A DNA stretch of 50,991 nt, taken from Oerskovia rustica (GTDB lineage: Bacteria > Actinomycetota > Actinomycetes > Actinomycetales > Cellulomonadaceae). A program made the translations under genes and the position numbers. The stretch spans positions 25,912 to 76,902 of the forward strand of contig NZ_JACSQQ010000008.1 in NCBI RefSeq assembly GCF_014836555.1, written 5' to 3'. Under the pieces are notes generated by a model. The model ran no database searches. It worked only from the letters and a program-made list of their open reading frames with translations, and was not told where the DNA came from. This document shows, piece by piece, positions 19,053 through 28,116 of the stretch (position 1 is its first letter; each line of letters starts with the position of its first letter).

Positions 19053-20168
19053 TCAGGCCGCCTGGGTCTGCGCGGCCTCGGCGTCGCGCTTGGCGACCTC
19101 CTCGCGCACGATCGGGATGACGTAGCGGCCGAAGTCGGTCGCGTCGTCGAGCAGGTCGTAGCCACGAGCCGAGATGATGCGGACGCCCAGGTCGTAGTAC
19201 GCGAGCAGGGCCTGCGCGACGGTCTCGGGCGTCCCGACGAGCGCGTTCGAGTTGCCCGCTCCCCCGGTGGCCCTCGCCGTCGCGGTCCACAGGGCCGTGT
19301 CGTACCGGTCGCCCTGCGCCGCGATCTCCAGGAGGCGCTGCGAGCCCGCGTTCTCGGGCTTGTCGATCGGGTGGCGACGGCTCAGCACGCCCCCGGCCGC
19401 GGCCTTGCGCTCCTCGATCCGGTCGAGCACGCGGTGGGCCTTCTCCCAGGCGAGCTCCTCGGTGGCTCCGATGATCGGGCGGAACGCGGCGTGGATGCGC
19501 GGCGGCGTCTGCCGACCGGCGGCAGCGGCCTCGGCATGTACGCGCTGGATCTGCTCGGCCGTGCGGTCCAGCGGCTCGCCCCACACCGCGTAGATGTCGG
19601 CCTCGGCCGCACCGACCCGGAACGCCGCGTCGGAGGAGCCGCCGAACGAGATGGTCGGCGTGCGCCCCTCGAAGGGCTTGGCGTCCAGCACGAAGTCGTC
19701 GAGGTCGTAGAACGTCCCGTGGTGGTCGAACGGCTCGGCGCTCGACCACGCCCTCTTGACGATCTGGATGTACTCGTGGGTGCGGGCGTAGCGCTCGTCC
19801 TTGGTCAGGGTGTCTCCCTCTCGCCCCTGCTCGTGGTCGTTGCCGCCCGTGATGAAGTGGACCGACAGCCGCCCTTCGGAGAGCTGGTCGAGCGTCGCGA
19901 AGGACTTGGCTGCGAACGTCGGGTAGGAGACGTTGGGGCGGTGCGCCAGCAGCAGCTCGACCGTGTCGAGGCGGGCCGCGGTCCAGGCCGCGAGCGCCGA
20001 CGGCTCGGGGCCGCTCGACCCGTAGGCGAACAGGACGCGGGTCCAGCCGTTGTCCTCGTGGGCGCGCACGAGGCGCTCGAGGTACTGCTTGTCGAAGGGG
20101 GCGGTCGTGCGGGCGGTGGTCTCGGAGGCGTCGCTCGTGGTGGCGATGCCGAGGAACTCGACGGGCAT
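19053..20168 (-). CDS. ssuD: Alkanesulfonate monooxygenase-like LLM protein (SsuD family)
   Basis: A 371-residue FMNH2-dependent monooxygenase predicted to split a sulfonate into aldehyde plus sulfite. The pattern matches SsuD along its length: VELLLAHRPNVSYPTFAAKSFATLDQLSEGRLSVHFITGG, DEQ-like GREGDTLTKDERYARTHEYIQIVKRAW, ISFGGSSDAAFRVGAAEADIYAVWGEPLDR, and ALVGTPETVAQALLAYYDLGVRIISARGYD. It needs reduced flavin from a partner such as the SsuE-like reductase at 16.0 kb. The start MPVEFLG at 20168 follows GGAGAACACC. Flanked on both sides by palindromes (E2, E3). Confidence 0.85.
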   Translation of the reverse strand: MPVEFLGIATTSDASETTARTTAPFDKQYLERLVRAHEDNGWTRVLFAYGSSGPEPSALAAWTAARLDTVELLLAHRPNVSYPTFAAKSFATLDQLSEGRLSVHFITGGNDHEQGREGDTLTKDERYARTHEYIQIVKRAWSSAEPFDHHGTFYDLDDFVLDAKPFEGRTPTISFGGSSDAAFRVGAAEADIYAVWGEPLDRTAEQIQRVHAEAAAAGRQTPPRIHAAFRPIIGATEELAWEKAHRVLDRIEERKAAAGGVLSRRHPIDKPENAGSQRLLEIAAQGDRYDTALWTATARATGGAGNSNALVGTPETVAQALLAYYDLGVRIISARGYDLLDDATDFGRYVIPIVREEVAKRDAEAAQTQAA

Positions 20169-20216
20169 GGTGTTCTCCGTGGGTGGGGTGGTGGGGTCGT
20201 TCGATGGGTGGCCTGA

Positions 20217-20300
20217 TGCCGAGGTAGACCCGTCCGCGCGAGGTAGACCCGCGTGTGTGCGCCCAGGGGTCTACCTCGCGCCGGGGGGTCTACCTCGGCA
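20217..20300. repeat. Intergenic palindrome E3 (GAGGTAGACCC type)
   Basis: Four copies of GAGGTAGACCC: direct at 20221-20231 and 20240-20250, inverted at 20267-20277 and 20286-20296. They make two nested perfect 15-base stems: 20217-20231 with 20286-20300, and 20236-20250 with 20267-20281. The distal inverted copy supplies the last codons and TAG stop of the GNAT gene that ends at 20290. Confidence 0.9.
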
Positions 20301-20928
20301 GCAGGGGTGGCGGGGCCGGCGCCGGGGTGAGGTCGAGGCCGTACGCGTGCAGCCGGCCGCCGCCCTCCCCCTCGATCACGCGGGTCTCGCGCTCGGGCAG
20401 GCGCCGGAACCCGAGCGCCTCGTAGAGCCGGTGCGCGCGGGTCATCTGCGGGCCGGAGTTCATGACGACCCGCTGCACCCCCTGGGCGCGGGCCACGTCG
20501 AGGACGTGCCGCGTGAGCACGGCCCCGATCCCCCGCCCCCGGGCAGCGGGCGCGACGCCGAGCAGCCGGAAGTCGAGCTCGCCGTCGAGGGCCAGGGGCG
20601 AGATGTGCCGGCCGGGCAGCGGCGTCGCGACCGTCCCGAGCAGCGCGCCGGTCTCGTCGTCGACCGCGACCCACACGTCGTGCTCGGCCGCGCGGGTCGC
20701 GACGTCGCGCAGCACGGCCCGGTACGAGTCCGAGATCGAGTACTCGTGCCCGTACGCCGCGTCGAGCAGGTCGGCGACGGCTTCGTACTCGGCGGGGGTC
20801 ACGAGCCGCACGGTCACCCCGGCCCCCTCCCGGGGCGACCCCGCTCCCCGGTGGGTGTGCTCGCCCGGGCGAGCGGCGCCGTCGGGCGGGCTGTCCGCGC
20901 GCGGGCGCGACGTGGTGGGGGCGCTCAT
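20290..20928 (-). CDS. GNAT family N-acetyltransferase
   Basis: A 212-residue acetyl-CoA-dependent acetyltransferase. After a 38-residue polar tail the fold is clear: VRLVTPAEYEAVADLLDAAYG, DDETGALLGTVATPLPG, and the acetyl-CoA loop LLGVAPAARGRGIGAVLTRHVLDVA, then MTRAHRLYEALGFRRLP. Start at 20928 overlaps the rhodanese stop (ATGA). The C-terminal codons ...LPR-stop lie within palindrome E3. In a sulfur cluster, a GNAT acting on an S-substituted cysteine is plausible by analogy with Bacillus S-alkyl-cysteine salvage; detoxifying acetylation of another amine is the alternative. Confidence 0.85.
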   Translation of the reverse strand: MSAPTTSRPRADSPPDGAARPGEHTHRGAGSPREGAGVTVRLVTPAEYEAVADLLDAAYGHEYSISDSYRAVLRDVATRAAEHDVWVAVDDETGALLGTVATPLPGRHISPLALDGELDFRLLGVAPAARGRGIGAVLTRHVLDVARAQGVQRVVMNSGPQMTRAHRLYEALGFRRLPERETRVIEGEGGGRLHAYGLDLTPAPAPPPLLPR

Positions 20929-21314
20929 GCGCGCTGCCGGACGGGCTCGTGCGGGCCCGACGGCGCCGCTCCCGTCCCCGGCTCGGCCGGGAGTCCCGCG
21001 TCGCGCCAGGCGGGGAAGCCGCCCTCGACGTGCGTGACGTTCGTGTAGCCGCGTGCCGCGAGGGCCTCGGCGACGGGGCCCGAGCCCCGCTCGGAGCCGC
21101 AGACCACGACGACCGGGGTGTCGAGCGACACCGCAGGGGCGGAGGCGGAGCCGAAGATCGCGTCGAGGTCGTCGCGGTCGGTGACCGTGGCGCCGGGGAT
21201 CGTGCCGGCGGTCGCGCGGCCGCCCTCGCTGCGGACGTCGATCAGGAAGGCCCCGTCGGCGACGCGGGCTCCCGCGTCGCTGGCCGGGGTGAGGAGGGGC
21301 TGGGGCTGGGTCAT
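20925..21314 (-). CDS. Rhodanese-like domain protein
   Basis: A 129-residue single-domain rhodanese. FLIDVRSEGGRATAGTIPGA is the CH2A-like start, and the active loop VVVVCGSERGSGPVAEAL has the catalytic Cys at about residue 72. TNVTHVEGGFPAWRDAGLP is the typical end. Rhodaneses move sulfane sulfur to acceptors such as cyanide, thiols or sulfite. Within this cluster it may handle sulfur released by the monooxygenases. Overlaps the GNAT gene by four bases. The last 15 residues are a Pro/Gly tail carrying one copy of the GGCGCCGTCGGGC motif. Confidence 0.88.
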   Translation of the reverse strand: MTQPQPLLTPASDAGARVADGAFLIDVRSEGGRATAGTIPGATVTDRDDLDAIFGSASAPAVSLDTPVVVVCGSERGSGPVAEALAARGYTNVTHVEGGFPAWRDAGLPAEPGTGAAPSGPHEPVRQRA

Positions 21315-21341
21315 GTCGTCTCCTGGGTGTGGTGGGTGGCG

Positions 21342-21378
21342 GGTGCCGAGGCAGAGGGGTGGCGTCCTCTACCTCGCG
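21342..21378. repeat. Intergenic palindrome E4 (short GAGGCAGAGG type)
   Basis: GGTGCCGAGGCAGAGG, then GGTGGCGTC, then CCTCTACCTCGCGAGG. It has one direct and one inverted copy of the motif and looks like E2 with its middle deleted. The inverted copy contains the TAG stop (21369-21371) of the adjacent LLM gene. Confidence 0.8.
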
Positions 21379-22658
21379 AGGGCGGGTTCGCGGGCGGCCG
21401 CGACGCCCGGCCGGGCCGCGTCGGTCGGCAGCAGGCCCCAGTGCCGGGCAAGCAGGTCGAACGAGCGGGCCCGGTCGGCGGGGTCGTGGGCGGCGGTCGT
21501 GATGACGATCTCGTCGGCCGCGGTCACGCGCGCCAGGGTCTCGAGGCGTTCGACGACGGTCTCGGGCGACCCGACGAACCGCGTGTCGACCCGGTCCTGG
21601 ACCGCGGCCCGGTCGGCGTCCGACAGGTCCTCCCACGCCGGCGACGTGCCGGGCGCCGGGTAGGCGATCGCGCCGCCGGCCCCGCGACGGATCGACAGGA
21701 CCCAGGCCGTGAACGGCTCGCCGATCCGGCGGGCCTCGTCGTCGGTGTCCGCGACGAGGACGTCGGCCGAGACCACGACGTACGGGCGGTCGAGCACGCC
21801 CGGGCGGAACGCCGCCCGGTACGCCGCGATCGTGTCGAGCGTCGCGGACGGGCCCACGTGGTAGTTCGCGGCGAGCGGCAGGCCGAGCTCGCCCGCGACA
21901 CGTGCGCTGACCCCACCGCTCGACGCGAGGACGAACAGGTCGAACGCCGCACCCTCGACGGGAGGGCTCGTCCACCCGGTGCCCGCGCCGTCGGTGAACG
22001 TCCCGGCGCGCAGCCCGAGGACCAGCTCGAGCTCAGCACGGAACTCCCCCGGGGTCCGGCTCGCGCCCACGACCTCCTTCTGTGCGAGCAGCCGCTCACG
22101 CAGCGCCGAGTCGGAGAGGTCGACGCCCGGCGCGGCGGGGACCAGGAGCCCGTCGACCACGCGCATCCCGGCCGGCCGGGCGGGGGCGGGCGGGACCGGC
22201 GGTGCGGCCGGTGCCTCTCCCGTGCCCGACGGCGGAGCCTCGCCACTCGCGCTCTTCCCGCCCTTCGCGGGGGGCGGGGTGAAGGCCCGGCCCAGGCCCA
22301 GGTCCACGCGCCCCGGGTGCAGGGCCGCGACGGTCCCGAACTGCTCGGCCGCGATCAGCGGGCTCGTCGTGCTCAGCAGCACGGCCCCCGACCCGACGCG
22401 GATGCGCGACGTGCGCTCCGCGACGAGGGCCGCGAGGACCGCGGGGGACGCCGACGCGACGCCGGGCGACAGGTGGTGCTCGGCGAACCAGATGCGACGG
22501 TAGCCGAGGGCGTCCGCCCGGACCGCGGTGTCGAGGGTGTCGCGCAGTGCCTGCGCCCCCGTCGACCCCTCGCTCACGACGGCGAGGTCGAGGATCGACA
22601 GCGGGACCCGGGTCGGGGGCGAGGACTGAGGGACGGTCGGCTGGTCGGAGGTGGTCAT
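21369..22658 (-). CDS. LLM-class flavin-dependent monooxygenase with a Pro/Ala-rich insert
   Basis: A 429-residue luciferase-like protein. Start at 22658 (MTTSDQPTVPQSS) has GAGGACC upstream. LLM hallmarks: LDLAVVSEGSTGAQALRDTLDTAVRADALGYRRIWFAEHH, RIRVGSGAVLLSTTSPLIAAEQFGTVAALHPGRVDLGLGRA, and FVGSPETVVERLETLARVTAADEIVITTAAHDP. An insertion of about 40 residues (about 132-172) rich in Pro, Ala and Gly interrupts the barrel; close relatives usually lack so long a linker. The GAQAL/WFAEHH pattern belongs to the MsnO8-like/luciferase-like branch. Coupled with a nitroreductase just upstream. Substrate unknown. Its stop codon lies in palindrome E4. Confidence 0.85.
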   Translation of the reverse strand: MTTSDQPTVPQSSPPTRVPLSILDLAVVSEGSTGAQALRDTLDTAVRADALGYRRIWFAEHHLSPGVASASPAVLAALVAERTSRIRVGSGAVLLSTTSPLIAAEQFGTVAALHPGRVDLGLGRAFTPPPAKGGKSASGEAPPSGTGEAPAAPPVPPAPARPAGMRVVDGLLVPAAPGVDLSDSALRERLLAQKEVVGASRTPGEFRAELELVLGLRAGTFTDGAGTGWTSPPVEGAAFDLFVLASSGGVSARVAGELGLPLAANYHVGPSATLDTIAAYRAAFRPGVLDRPYVVVSADVLVADTDDEARRIGEPFTAWVLSIRRGAGGAIAYPAPGTSPAWEDLSDADRAAVQDRVDTRFVGSPETVVERLETLARVTAADEIVITTAAHDPADRARSFDLLARHWGLLPTDAARPGVAAAREPALAR

Positions 22659-22711
22659 CGGAAGGTCCTCTGCGAGTCGGTGGGGGCGCTGGGTGCGGGA
22701 CGAGAGACGGG

Positions 22712-23596
22712 TCAGCGGGACGGCAGGCCGCGGGCCGCGAGCGCCGAGTGCAGGTGCGCGTGCCCGCGCTGGGGGCCGGGGATCGCGAGCCGGTCGACCA
22801 CGCGGCGCCGCCAGCTCTCCGTGAGGCCCTCGTCGCGGTAGAACGGCGCGATGACGTCCTCGTAGGCGTCGACGTGCTCGGCCTGGGCGTCGAGGTCGTA
22901 GGTCTCCTGGTGCAGCACGGCGGCCTGCGGCAGGCGCGGCTTGACCCGCTCGCCTCCCGCGGGGTCCGGGTGCCCGACGACGAGGCCCACCACCGCGACG
23001 GTGCCCTCGGGCAGGCCGAGCTCGCCCGCGACCTGCTCGGGGTGGTGGCGCAGCGCGCCGATGTACACGGTCCCGAGCCCCAGCGACTCCGCGGCGACGA
23101 CGGCGTTCTGCGCGGCGAGCGCCGCGTCGACGAACGCCACGACCGTCGAGTCCAGGTAGTCGGTCCCCTCGAGCGAGGTGCCGTGCGCCGCGCCGATCGC
23201 GCGGGCACGCGCCAGGTCCGCGACCCACACGAGCAGGAGCGGTGCCTGCCGGATGTGCTCCTGACCGCCCGCGAGCGCCGCGAGCCGGTCCTTGCGCTCC
23301 AGGTCGGTGACCGCGACGACGCTCCAGAACTGCATGTTGGACGACGTCGGGGCGGACTGCGCGGCCGCGACGAGCGTCGGCAGGACCGTCTCGTCGAGCG
23401 GGTCGGGCAGGTAGGCGCGTACCGTGCGGTGCCGCAGGATCCCGTCGATCGCCGCGGTGGGCGGAGCGAGGGGGACGGACTGGTCGGGGCCGTAGCGCTC
23501 GGTCAGGGGCGAGGCCTCCGCGGGTGCGGCCTCGGAGGGAGCGGGGTCGGCGGGCGTGGTCTCGGCGAGGGCGGCGAGGTCGGTCGTGGTCGACAT
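22712..23596 (-). CDS. Nitroreductase-family NADPH:FMN oxidoreductase (NfsA/FRP-like)
   Basis: A 294-residue FMN enzyme. Core motifs: IDGILRHRTVRAYLPDPLDETVLPTLVAAAQSAPTSSNMQFWSVVAV (FMN contacts HRTVR and SAPTSSNMQ), QAPLLLVWVADLARA, AAESLGLGTVYIGALRHHPE and VVGLVVGHPDP. These match the flavin reductase P (FRP/NfsA) group, which can donate FMNH2 to luciferase-like oxygenases. The C-terminal LPQAAVLHQETYD fits the same group. A low-complexity Pro/Ala/Glu stretch precedes the domain (about 13-35). It sits directly upstream of an LLM gene, a natural oxygenase-reductase pair. Confidence 0.87.
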   Translation of the reverse strand: MSTTTDLAALAETTPADPAPSEAAPAEASPLTERYGPDQSVPLAPPTAAIDGILRHRTVRAYLPDPLDETVLPTLVAAAQSAPTSSNMQFWSVVAVTDLERKDRLAALAGGQEHIRQAPLLLVWVADLARARAIGAAHGTSLEGTDYLDSTVVAFVDAALAAQNAVVAAESLGLGTVYIGALRHHPEQVAGELGLPEGTVAVVGLVVGHPDPAGGERVKPRLPQAAVLHQETYDLDAQAEHVDAYEDVIAPFYRDEGLTESWRRRVVDRLAIPGPQRGHAHLHSALAARGLPSR

Positions 23597-23656
23597 GGTG
23601 GCCTTTCGATGGGTCGGAGCGGATCGAGGTGGTGGGTGTCGCAGGCGGTCTGCCGG

Positions 23657-24850
23657 TCAGCCCGCCCGGCCGGGGACCTGCGCCACGGGTCCTCGCGCGA
23701 AACGGGCCAGGGAGAACAGGCGGTCTGCGGCCTCGGGCGACGCGTCCGGGTCCTCGCGCGCCAGCTCGGCCAGGACGCGCCCGATCGACGGCGCGAACTT
23801 GAACCCGTGCCCCGAGAACCCCGCGGCGATCACGACGCGGCCCACGCGGTCGAGCACGAAGTCGTGGTCCGGGGTCGTGGTGTACGTGCACGAGACGGGC
23901 ACGAACCGGTCGGCGTCGGCGCCCGGCACCCACGTCCGGACGTAGTCCTGGAGCTGGGCGAGCTGCCCCGGCTCGGGACGGAAGGTCCGCCGGTCGGGGT
24001 CCGTGCGGGGGCCGACGCCGTGGAACCCGACCTTGATCCCCTCCCCCGGGGTCGCGAGCCCGTAGACGCCGCTGGGCCACGCGTGCGGCTCGGCGGGGGC
24101 GTGCGTGAACGCCGGCCAGGTGCCCTCCGCCGGCGCACCCAGGGCGAGCGCGAAGTGGGCGGGCTGCTCCTGGGTGACGACGAGGGACGGGAGGGGCGCG
24201 GCGCCGTCGGGCTCGGGGAACGCCTCCCCCAGCAGGCCCGCGCTCCACGCACCCACGGCGACCACGACCGTGCCTGCGACCAGGTCCCCCCGGTCCGTGA
24301 CGACACGCACCGAGCCCGTACCCGGGTGGACGTGGCGGACGTGCACGCCGTGGCGGACGTCGGCACCGTGCGCGCGGGCCGCGGACTGGAAGGCTGCGAC
24401 CGCGCGGTCGGCGTGGACGCGCCCGGCCGTCGCGGTCTCGTGCAGGACGTCGCCCTCGAAACGCAGGCCCGGCCAGCGGTCGGCGGCCTCCTCGGGGCGC
24501 AGCCACTCGTGCGGGATGCCCCGCGCGGCGAGGGCGTCCCCGATCTCGGTGCGCCGCGGGACACCGTGGCTCACACCTCCCGTCAGCGTGAGGACGGCGT
24601 CCGCGCGCAGGCCGGCGTCACGCTCGAGCTCGCGCCACAGGCCGAACGCCTCCTGCGCGAGGTCGAGGTACGCGGGCTGGGAGTACGTCGTGCGGTAGAT
24701 GCGCGACGCGCCGTGCGAGGCGCCGTTCGCGTGGCCGGGCTCGAAACGTTCGAGCAGGACGACGTCGTGCCCTGCGCGCGCGAGCTGCCACGCCGCGGCA
24801 GACCCCATGACGCCGCCGCCGACGACGACGTGCGACACGTGCTCGGTCAT
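23657..24850 (-). CDS. SolA-like FAD-dependent amino acid oxidase (monomeric sarcosine/N-methyltryptophan oxidase family)
   Basis: A 397-residue flavoprotein of the DAO superfamily. N-terminal FAD site VVVGGGVMGSAAAWQLARAGHDVVLLERF; then HANGASHGASRIYRTTYSQPAYLDLA, the hallmark of the MSOX/SolA group, with covalent FAD expected on the Cys of SCTYTTTPDHDFVLDR (near residue 321) and GFSGHGFKFAPSIG near the end. Members oxidise N-methyl amino acids such as sarcosine, releasing H2O2. In this cluster it could process an N-methylated or secondary-amine sulfur amino acid; this is inference. Start ATG at 24850, preceded by GAGAGAGG. Confidence 0.88.
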   Translation of the reverse strand: MTEHVSHVVVGGGVMGSAAAWQLARAGHDVVLLERFEPGHANGASHGASRIYRTTYSQPAYLDLAQEAFGLWRELERDAGLRADAVLTLTGGVSHGVPRRTEIGDALAARGIPHEWLRPEEAADRWPGLRFEGDVLHETATAGRVHADRAVAAFQSAARAHGADVRHGVHVRHVHPGTGSVRVVTDRGDLVAGTVVVAVGAWSAGLLGEAFPEPDGAAPLPSLVVTQEQPAHFALALGAPAEGTWPAFTHAPAEPHAWPSGVYGLATPGEGIKVGFHGVGPRTDPDRRTFRPEPGQLAQLQDYVRTWVPGADADRFVPVSCTYTTTPDHDFVLDRVGRVVIAAGFSGHGFKFAPSIGRVLAELAREDPDASPEAADRLFSLARFARGPVAQVPGRAG

Positions 24851-24874
24851 GCTGGCTGCCTCTCTCGGGGTGGT

Positions 24875-24923
24875 CCGGCACTCACGGACGGTGGGCCGGT
24901 GCTCACGGAAGGTGGCCGGTGCC
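24875..24923. repeat. 20-21-bp imperfect tandem repeat
   Basis: Two units beginning CCGG (24875-24895, 24896-24915), each containing CTCACGGA and GGTGG, with a third partial start CCGGTGC. Located between the SolA-like gene and the binding-protein gene. No function is apparent. Confidence 0.6.
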
Positions 24924-24973
24924 GCCGGCCCGCGGGTCCCAGGAGGAGCCCCGCAGGCCGGGCGGCCGTCCGG

Positions 24974-26035
24974 TCAGGGCTTGGGCAGCCCGGGCGGGTT
25001 GGTCTCCGAGGCGGCGATCGCCTCGTCCTCCAGGCCCCAGTGCTCGAGGAGCTTGGCGTAGCTGCCGTCCTCGATCGCGTGGTTGATCGCCGCCGTGACG
25101 GCCGGGGCGAGCTCGCTGCCCTTGAGGGTCGCGACCGCGATCTGCGCCGTCGCGGGCCAGCCGCCGTTGAGCGTTCCCACGACCTTGTACTGGTCGGGCG
25201 CGGTCGCGGCGCTGTACGCGAGGCTCGCGTTGGGCCCGACGTACACGTCGAGGCGACCCGAGGCGACCGCGAGCAGCGCGTCCTTGTAGTCCTCGTAGTA
25301 CTCGGGCTCCCCGCCCTCGACGGGGTCGAGGCCTGCGGCGACGTTCTCCTCGTTCCAGGCGAGCAGGATCTTCTCCTGGTTGGTACCCGACCCGACGCCC
25401 ACCGTGAGGCCCGCGATGTCCTTGGCCTCCTTGATCGCGGGCACCTTGTCGTTCGACGCGCCCGAGAGCCAGCCGAGCTGGTCGTTGCGGTAGGACGAGA
25501 AGTCGTACAGCTCCTTGCGCTCCTCCGTCACGGTGACGTTCGAGATCACGGCGTCGACGTCCCCGGACTGCAGCGCGAGCGGCCAGTCGGCCCACGCCTT
25601 CACCTCGAGCTCGAGGTCGAGACCCAGGGCGTCCGCGACGAGGACCGCGATGTTGGGCTCGTTGCCGATGGGCGTCTTGTCGTCGTCCGCGAGGAACCCC
25701 AGGGGCGGCAGCCCGCCCGCGGTCGTGGAGACCTTGAGGACCCCTGCGGCCTTGACGTCCTCGGGCAGGAGCGCGATCGCCTCGGGCGACTCGGTCGTGT
25801 GGATGAACTCCTGGTCGGGGGAGGTGTCGATCACGAGACCGGCGGCCTCCGCGGCCTTCTCGTTGTCCGCCGTGCCGGGCTCGGCGTCGGCGTTCGTCGC
25901 GCACGCCGCGAGCAGCGCGAGGAGGGGAAGGGTCGCGACGGCGGCGACCGCGCGGTGGGAGAGACGGGCGGGGCGGCGGCCGGTGCGGGACGCCGCGGAG
26001 GAGCGGGCGGGCGCGCCGGATGTGTGCAGGGACAT
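24974..26035 (-). CDS. Lipoprotein amino-acid-type ABC substrate-binding protein
   Basis: A 353-residue receptor of the SBP_bac_3 family. Start at 26035 (MSLHTSG) with AAAGAGAA upstream. Lipobox LLAAC gives the lipidated Cys near residue 45. Family pattern: GVLKVSTTAGGLPPLGFLADDDKTPIGNEPNIAVLVADALGLDLELEVKAWADWPLALQSGDVDAVISNVTVTEERKELYDFSSY, then VGVGSGTNQEKILLAWNEEN. The usual Arg/Asp pair for alpha-amino/carboxyl binding is not obvious, so the ligand may be an amino acid derivative. Forms an importer with the next two genes (permease, ATPase), upstream on the same strand. In this context a sulfur-containing amino acid such as cystine or an S-alkyl-cysteine is the best guess. Confidence 0.87.
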   Translation of the reverse strand: MSLHTSGAPARSSAASRTGRRPARLSHRAVAAVATLPLLALLAACATNADAEPGTADNEKAAEAAGLVIDTSPDQEFIHTTESPEAIALLPEDVKAAGVLKVSTTAGGLPPLGFLADDDKTPIGNEPNIAVLVADALGLDLELEVKAWADWPLALQSGDVDAVISNVTVTEERKELYDFSSYRNDQLGWLSGASNDKVPAIKEAKDIAGLTVGVGSGTNQEKILLAWNEENVAAGLDPVEGGEPEYYEDYKDALLAVASGRLDVYVGPNASLAYSAATAPDQYKVVGTLNGGWPATAQIAVATLKGSELAPAVTAAINHAIEDGSYAKLLEHWGLEDEAIAASETNPPGLPKP

Positions 26036-26109
26036 CGTGTTCTCTTTCGTGGTGGGTGGGAGTGCGGTGGGGCGGGTGACGCGGACCGGGCAGCAGACGT
26101 GCCGTGGCG

Positions 26110-26921
<812 letters not shown>

Positions 26922-26925
<4 letters not shown>

Positions 26926-28070
26926 GCGGCACCTCCGGGGTGGCGGTCGGTCGCCCCGGTGCGGGTCAGGTGACCGCGCCCGACGGCGGCGCGCGCCGCG
27001 TAGGCGGGGGGCAGGTGGGCGGGCGCGGGGCGTCCGGTGATCCGGGACCACGCGACCTGGAGCGTCCACCGGACACGCTGGACCGGGGTCGGGGGCAGCG
27101 TGCGGACGGCGCCCTTGGCGTAGTGCCGCTCGACGTAGTACTGCGCGATCGTCAGGACCGTCGTGATGATCAGGTACCAGATGGCCGCGACCATGAGCAG
27201 CGGGACGACGCGCTGGTTGCGGCCGTAGATGACGCCGATCGTGTAGAACAGCTCGCCGTACGCGAGGACGTACACGACCGAGGTCCCCTTGACGAGGCCG
27301 ATGATCTCGTTGACCGACGTCGGCACGATGGTCCGCATGGCCTGCGGCAGCACGATGCGCAGCGTCTGGCGCGAGCGTGGGATGCCCAGGGAGGCCGCGG
27401 CCTCGTGCTGGCCCTGGTCGACCGAGAGGATCCCGGCGCGCACGATCTCCGAGGAGTAGGCGGCCTGCGACAGGCCCAGGCCCAGGATCGCGGCACCGAA
27501 CTTGTCGATCACGTCGAGCGTCCCGAACTCCAGGAACCCGGGGCCGAACGGGATGCCGAGCGAGAGCGTCGGGTACAGGTAGGCCAGGTTGTACCAGAGC
27601 AGGAGCTGCAGGATCAGCGGCACCGAGCGGAACACCCACGTGTACGCCGACGACACGGCCTGGAGCAGCGGCGACCGGGACAGGCGCATGAGCGCGAGGA
27701 CCGTCCCGAGCCCGAACCCGATGACCGCGGCGACCGCCGTCAACCGGATGGTCCCCCACAGCCCGCCCAGGACCGAGGGCCACGTCAGGTACTGCGCGAC
27801 GACCGACCACTCCCACTTGGGGTTGGTCACGAGCGAGCTGACGACCATCGCGAGCAGGACCGCGACGAACGCGGTCGCGACCCAGCGGCCCGGGTGTCGA
27901 GCGGGGACGACCTTGAGGTCCTCCCAGCGCGGGGTGGCCTCGTCGGGAGTGGTGGGCCCGTCGACGACGGACCGGTCGGTGGTGGCGGTGGCGCCCGGTG
28001 GGTCGGGCAGGGACCCGGGGGGTGGGGCGAGCTGGCGCGACTCGTCCTGCGGGAGGGAGAGGGTGCTCAT
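26922..28070 (-). CDS. Polar amino acid ABC transporter permease (HisM/TcyB type)
   Basis: A 382-residue membrane protein, longer than the usual 220-330 because of a roughly 60-residue cytoplasmic N-terminal tail and a basic C-terminal tail. Helices start near residue 63 ([20 protein letters not shown]). [30 protein letters not shown] and [21 protein letters not shown] are the HisM-family start, and the EAA loop is [29 protein letters not shown] single permease gene implies a homodimeric pore. A nested hairpin (28117-28162) lies between it and the upstream GNAT gene. Confidence 0.92.
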
Positions 28071-28116
28071 GGTGGACCTCGGTGGGAGAAGGGCGGTGGG
28101 AGTGGGCTGGACCTGC

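Noticed and set aside
20290-21975. Single 561-codon frame spanning GNAT, rhodanese and part of an LLM gene
   Set aside because: Only its last 212 codons match a protein family. The rest runs out of frame through the rhodanese and LLM genes.
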